NCBI GenBank assembly: GCA_903870815.1
Contig: CAIQEI010000170.1
Span: forward strand, 1-40,381
Direction of reading: 5' to 3'
Length of the DNA: 40,381 nt
From: an uncultured Verrucomicrobia subdivision 3 bacterium
GTDB lineage: Bacteria; Verrucomicrobiota; Verrucomicrobiia; Limisphaerales; UBA11358
Shown here: positions 40,283 through 40,381 of the stretch, in pieces
Numbering within the stretch: position 1 is the stretch's first letter
Layout: every line of letters starts with the position of its first letter
Made by a program: the position numbers and the translations under genes
The notes under the pieces: generated by a model
Told to the model about the DNA's origin: nothing
What the model saw: only the letters and a program-made list of their open reading frames with translations
The model's database searches: none

Positions 40283-40381
40283 CTGATGTGTTAGTCTGAG
40301 ACGCAAGAAAGGACCAGACGCATGAAAGGCAAACGATACACGACGGAAGACAAGATTCGCATCCTGCGGGAGGCGGATCGC
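40283..40381 (+). mobile_element. Left end of an IS3-family-like insertion sequence (cut by window edge)
   Basis: A transposase OrfA start is at the window edge, preceded by a ~40-base leader starting near 'tgatgtgttagtctgagac', as expected for the left inverted repeat of IS3-type elements. The exact end is estimated, since the right end and target duplication are outside the window. Confidence 0.55.
40322..40381 (+). CDS. IS3-type transposase OrfA, N-terminus (3' truncated by window)
   Basis: Twenty codons are visible, starting 'MKGKRYTTEDKIRILREA', the helix-turn-helix start of IS3-family OrfA (HTH_Tnp_1-like: 'R-T-x-E-x-K-I-x-I-L-x-E-A'). A 'gaaagga' ribosome site lies ~10 bases upstream. 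It was too short for the ORF track. In this family OrfA binds the terminal repeats and OrfB, made by frameshifting, is the DDE transposase. Confidence 0.75.
   Translation, partial: MKGKRYTTEDKIRILREADR

Overview
This window reads as a surface-glycan and heptose biosynthesis region of a Gram-negative-type bacterium, most likely Verrucomicrobiota (Pedosphaera/Limisphaerales-like). This is an inference from protein style: zinc-ribbon/TM/LamG proteins, a giant secreted VCBS/Ig/LamG/InlB-repeat protein ending in a 'NRRYYRAVVP'-type tail, and many AT-rich or palindromic intergenic repeats. No rRNA, tRNA or CRISPR array was found.

Region 1 (1-16.5 kb) is a glycan locus, mostly on the minus strand. 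It holds a truncated sugar-nucleotide epimerase, a CmcI-like methyltransferase, three GT2 glycosyltransferases, a second epimerase, a divergent NeuB-family synthase and a tight four-gene operon (three-domain methyltransferase, ThDP-dependent decarboxylase/synthase-like enzyme, FkbM methyltransferase, HAD phosphatase). A Wzx-like flippase follows. Two paralogous plus-strand zinc-ribbon/TM/LamG genes bracket the GT2/epimerase/NeuB segment.

Region 2 (16.5-25.5 kb) holds one 2303-residue secreted protein with two near-identical seven-repeat VCBS propellers, flanked by long non-coding stretches. The downstream stretch (24.1-25.5 kb) contains three degenerate copies of an unrecognised repeat plus 10-bp iterons.

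Region 3 (25.5-34 kb) is a nucleotide-heptose locus. A translationally coupled plus-strand operon (epimerase, SDR, Gfo/Idh oxidoreductase, HddA-like kinase, HddC-like guanylyltransferase, GmhA-like isomerase, GmhB-like phosphatase, transaldolase) is followed by a convergent GT9 heptosyltransferase-like gene and an RfaE2-like adenylyltransferase. The operon is interrupted between the isomerase and the phosphatase by a four-helix-bundle (S23/IVS-type) gene enclosed in 34-nt imperfect inverted repeats. This is the most interesting structure in the window.

Region 4 (34-40.4 kb) is more general: miaB, a YdcH/DUF465-like small protein, a convergent terminator, an EF-G-2-like GTPase, a pseudo-receiver/PAS/SpoIIE phosphatase, a small possibly truncated membrane ORF, and the left end of an IS3-type insertion sequence cut by the window edge.
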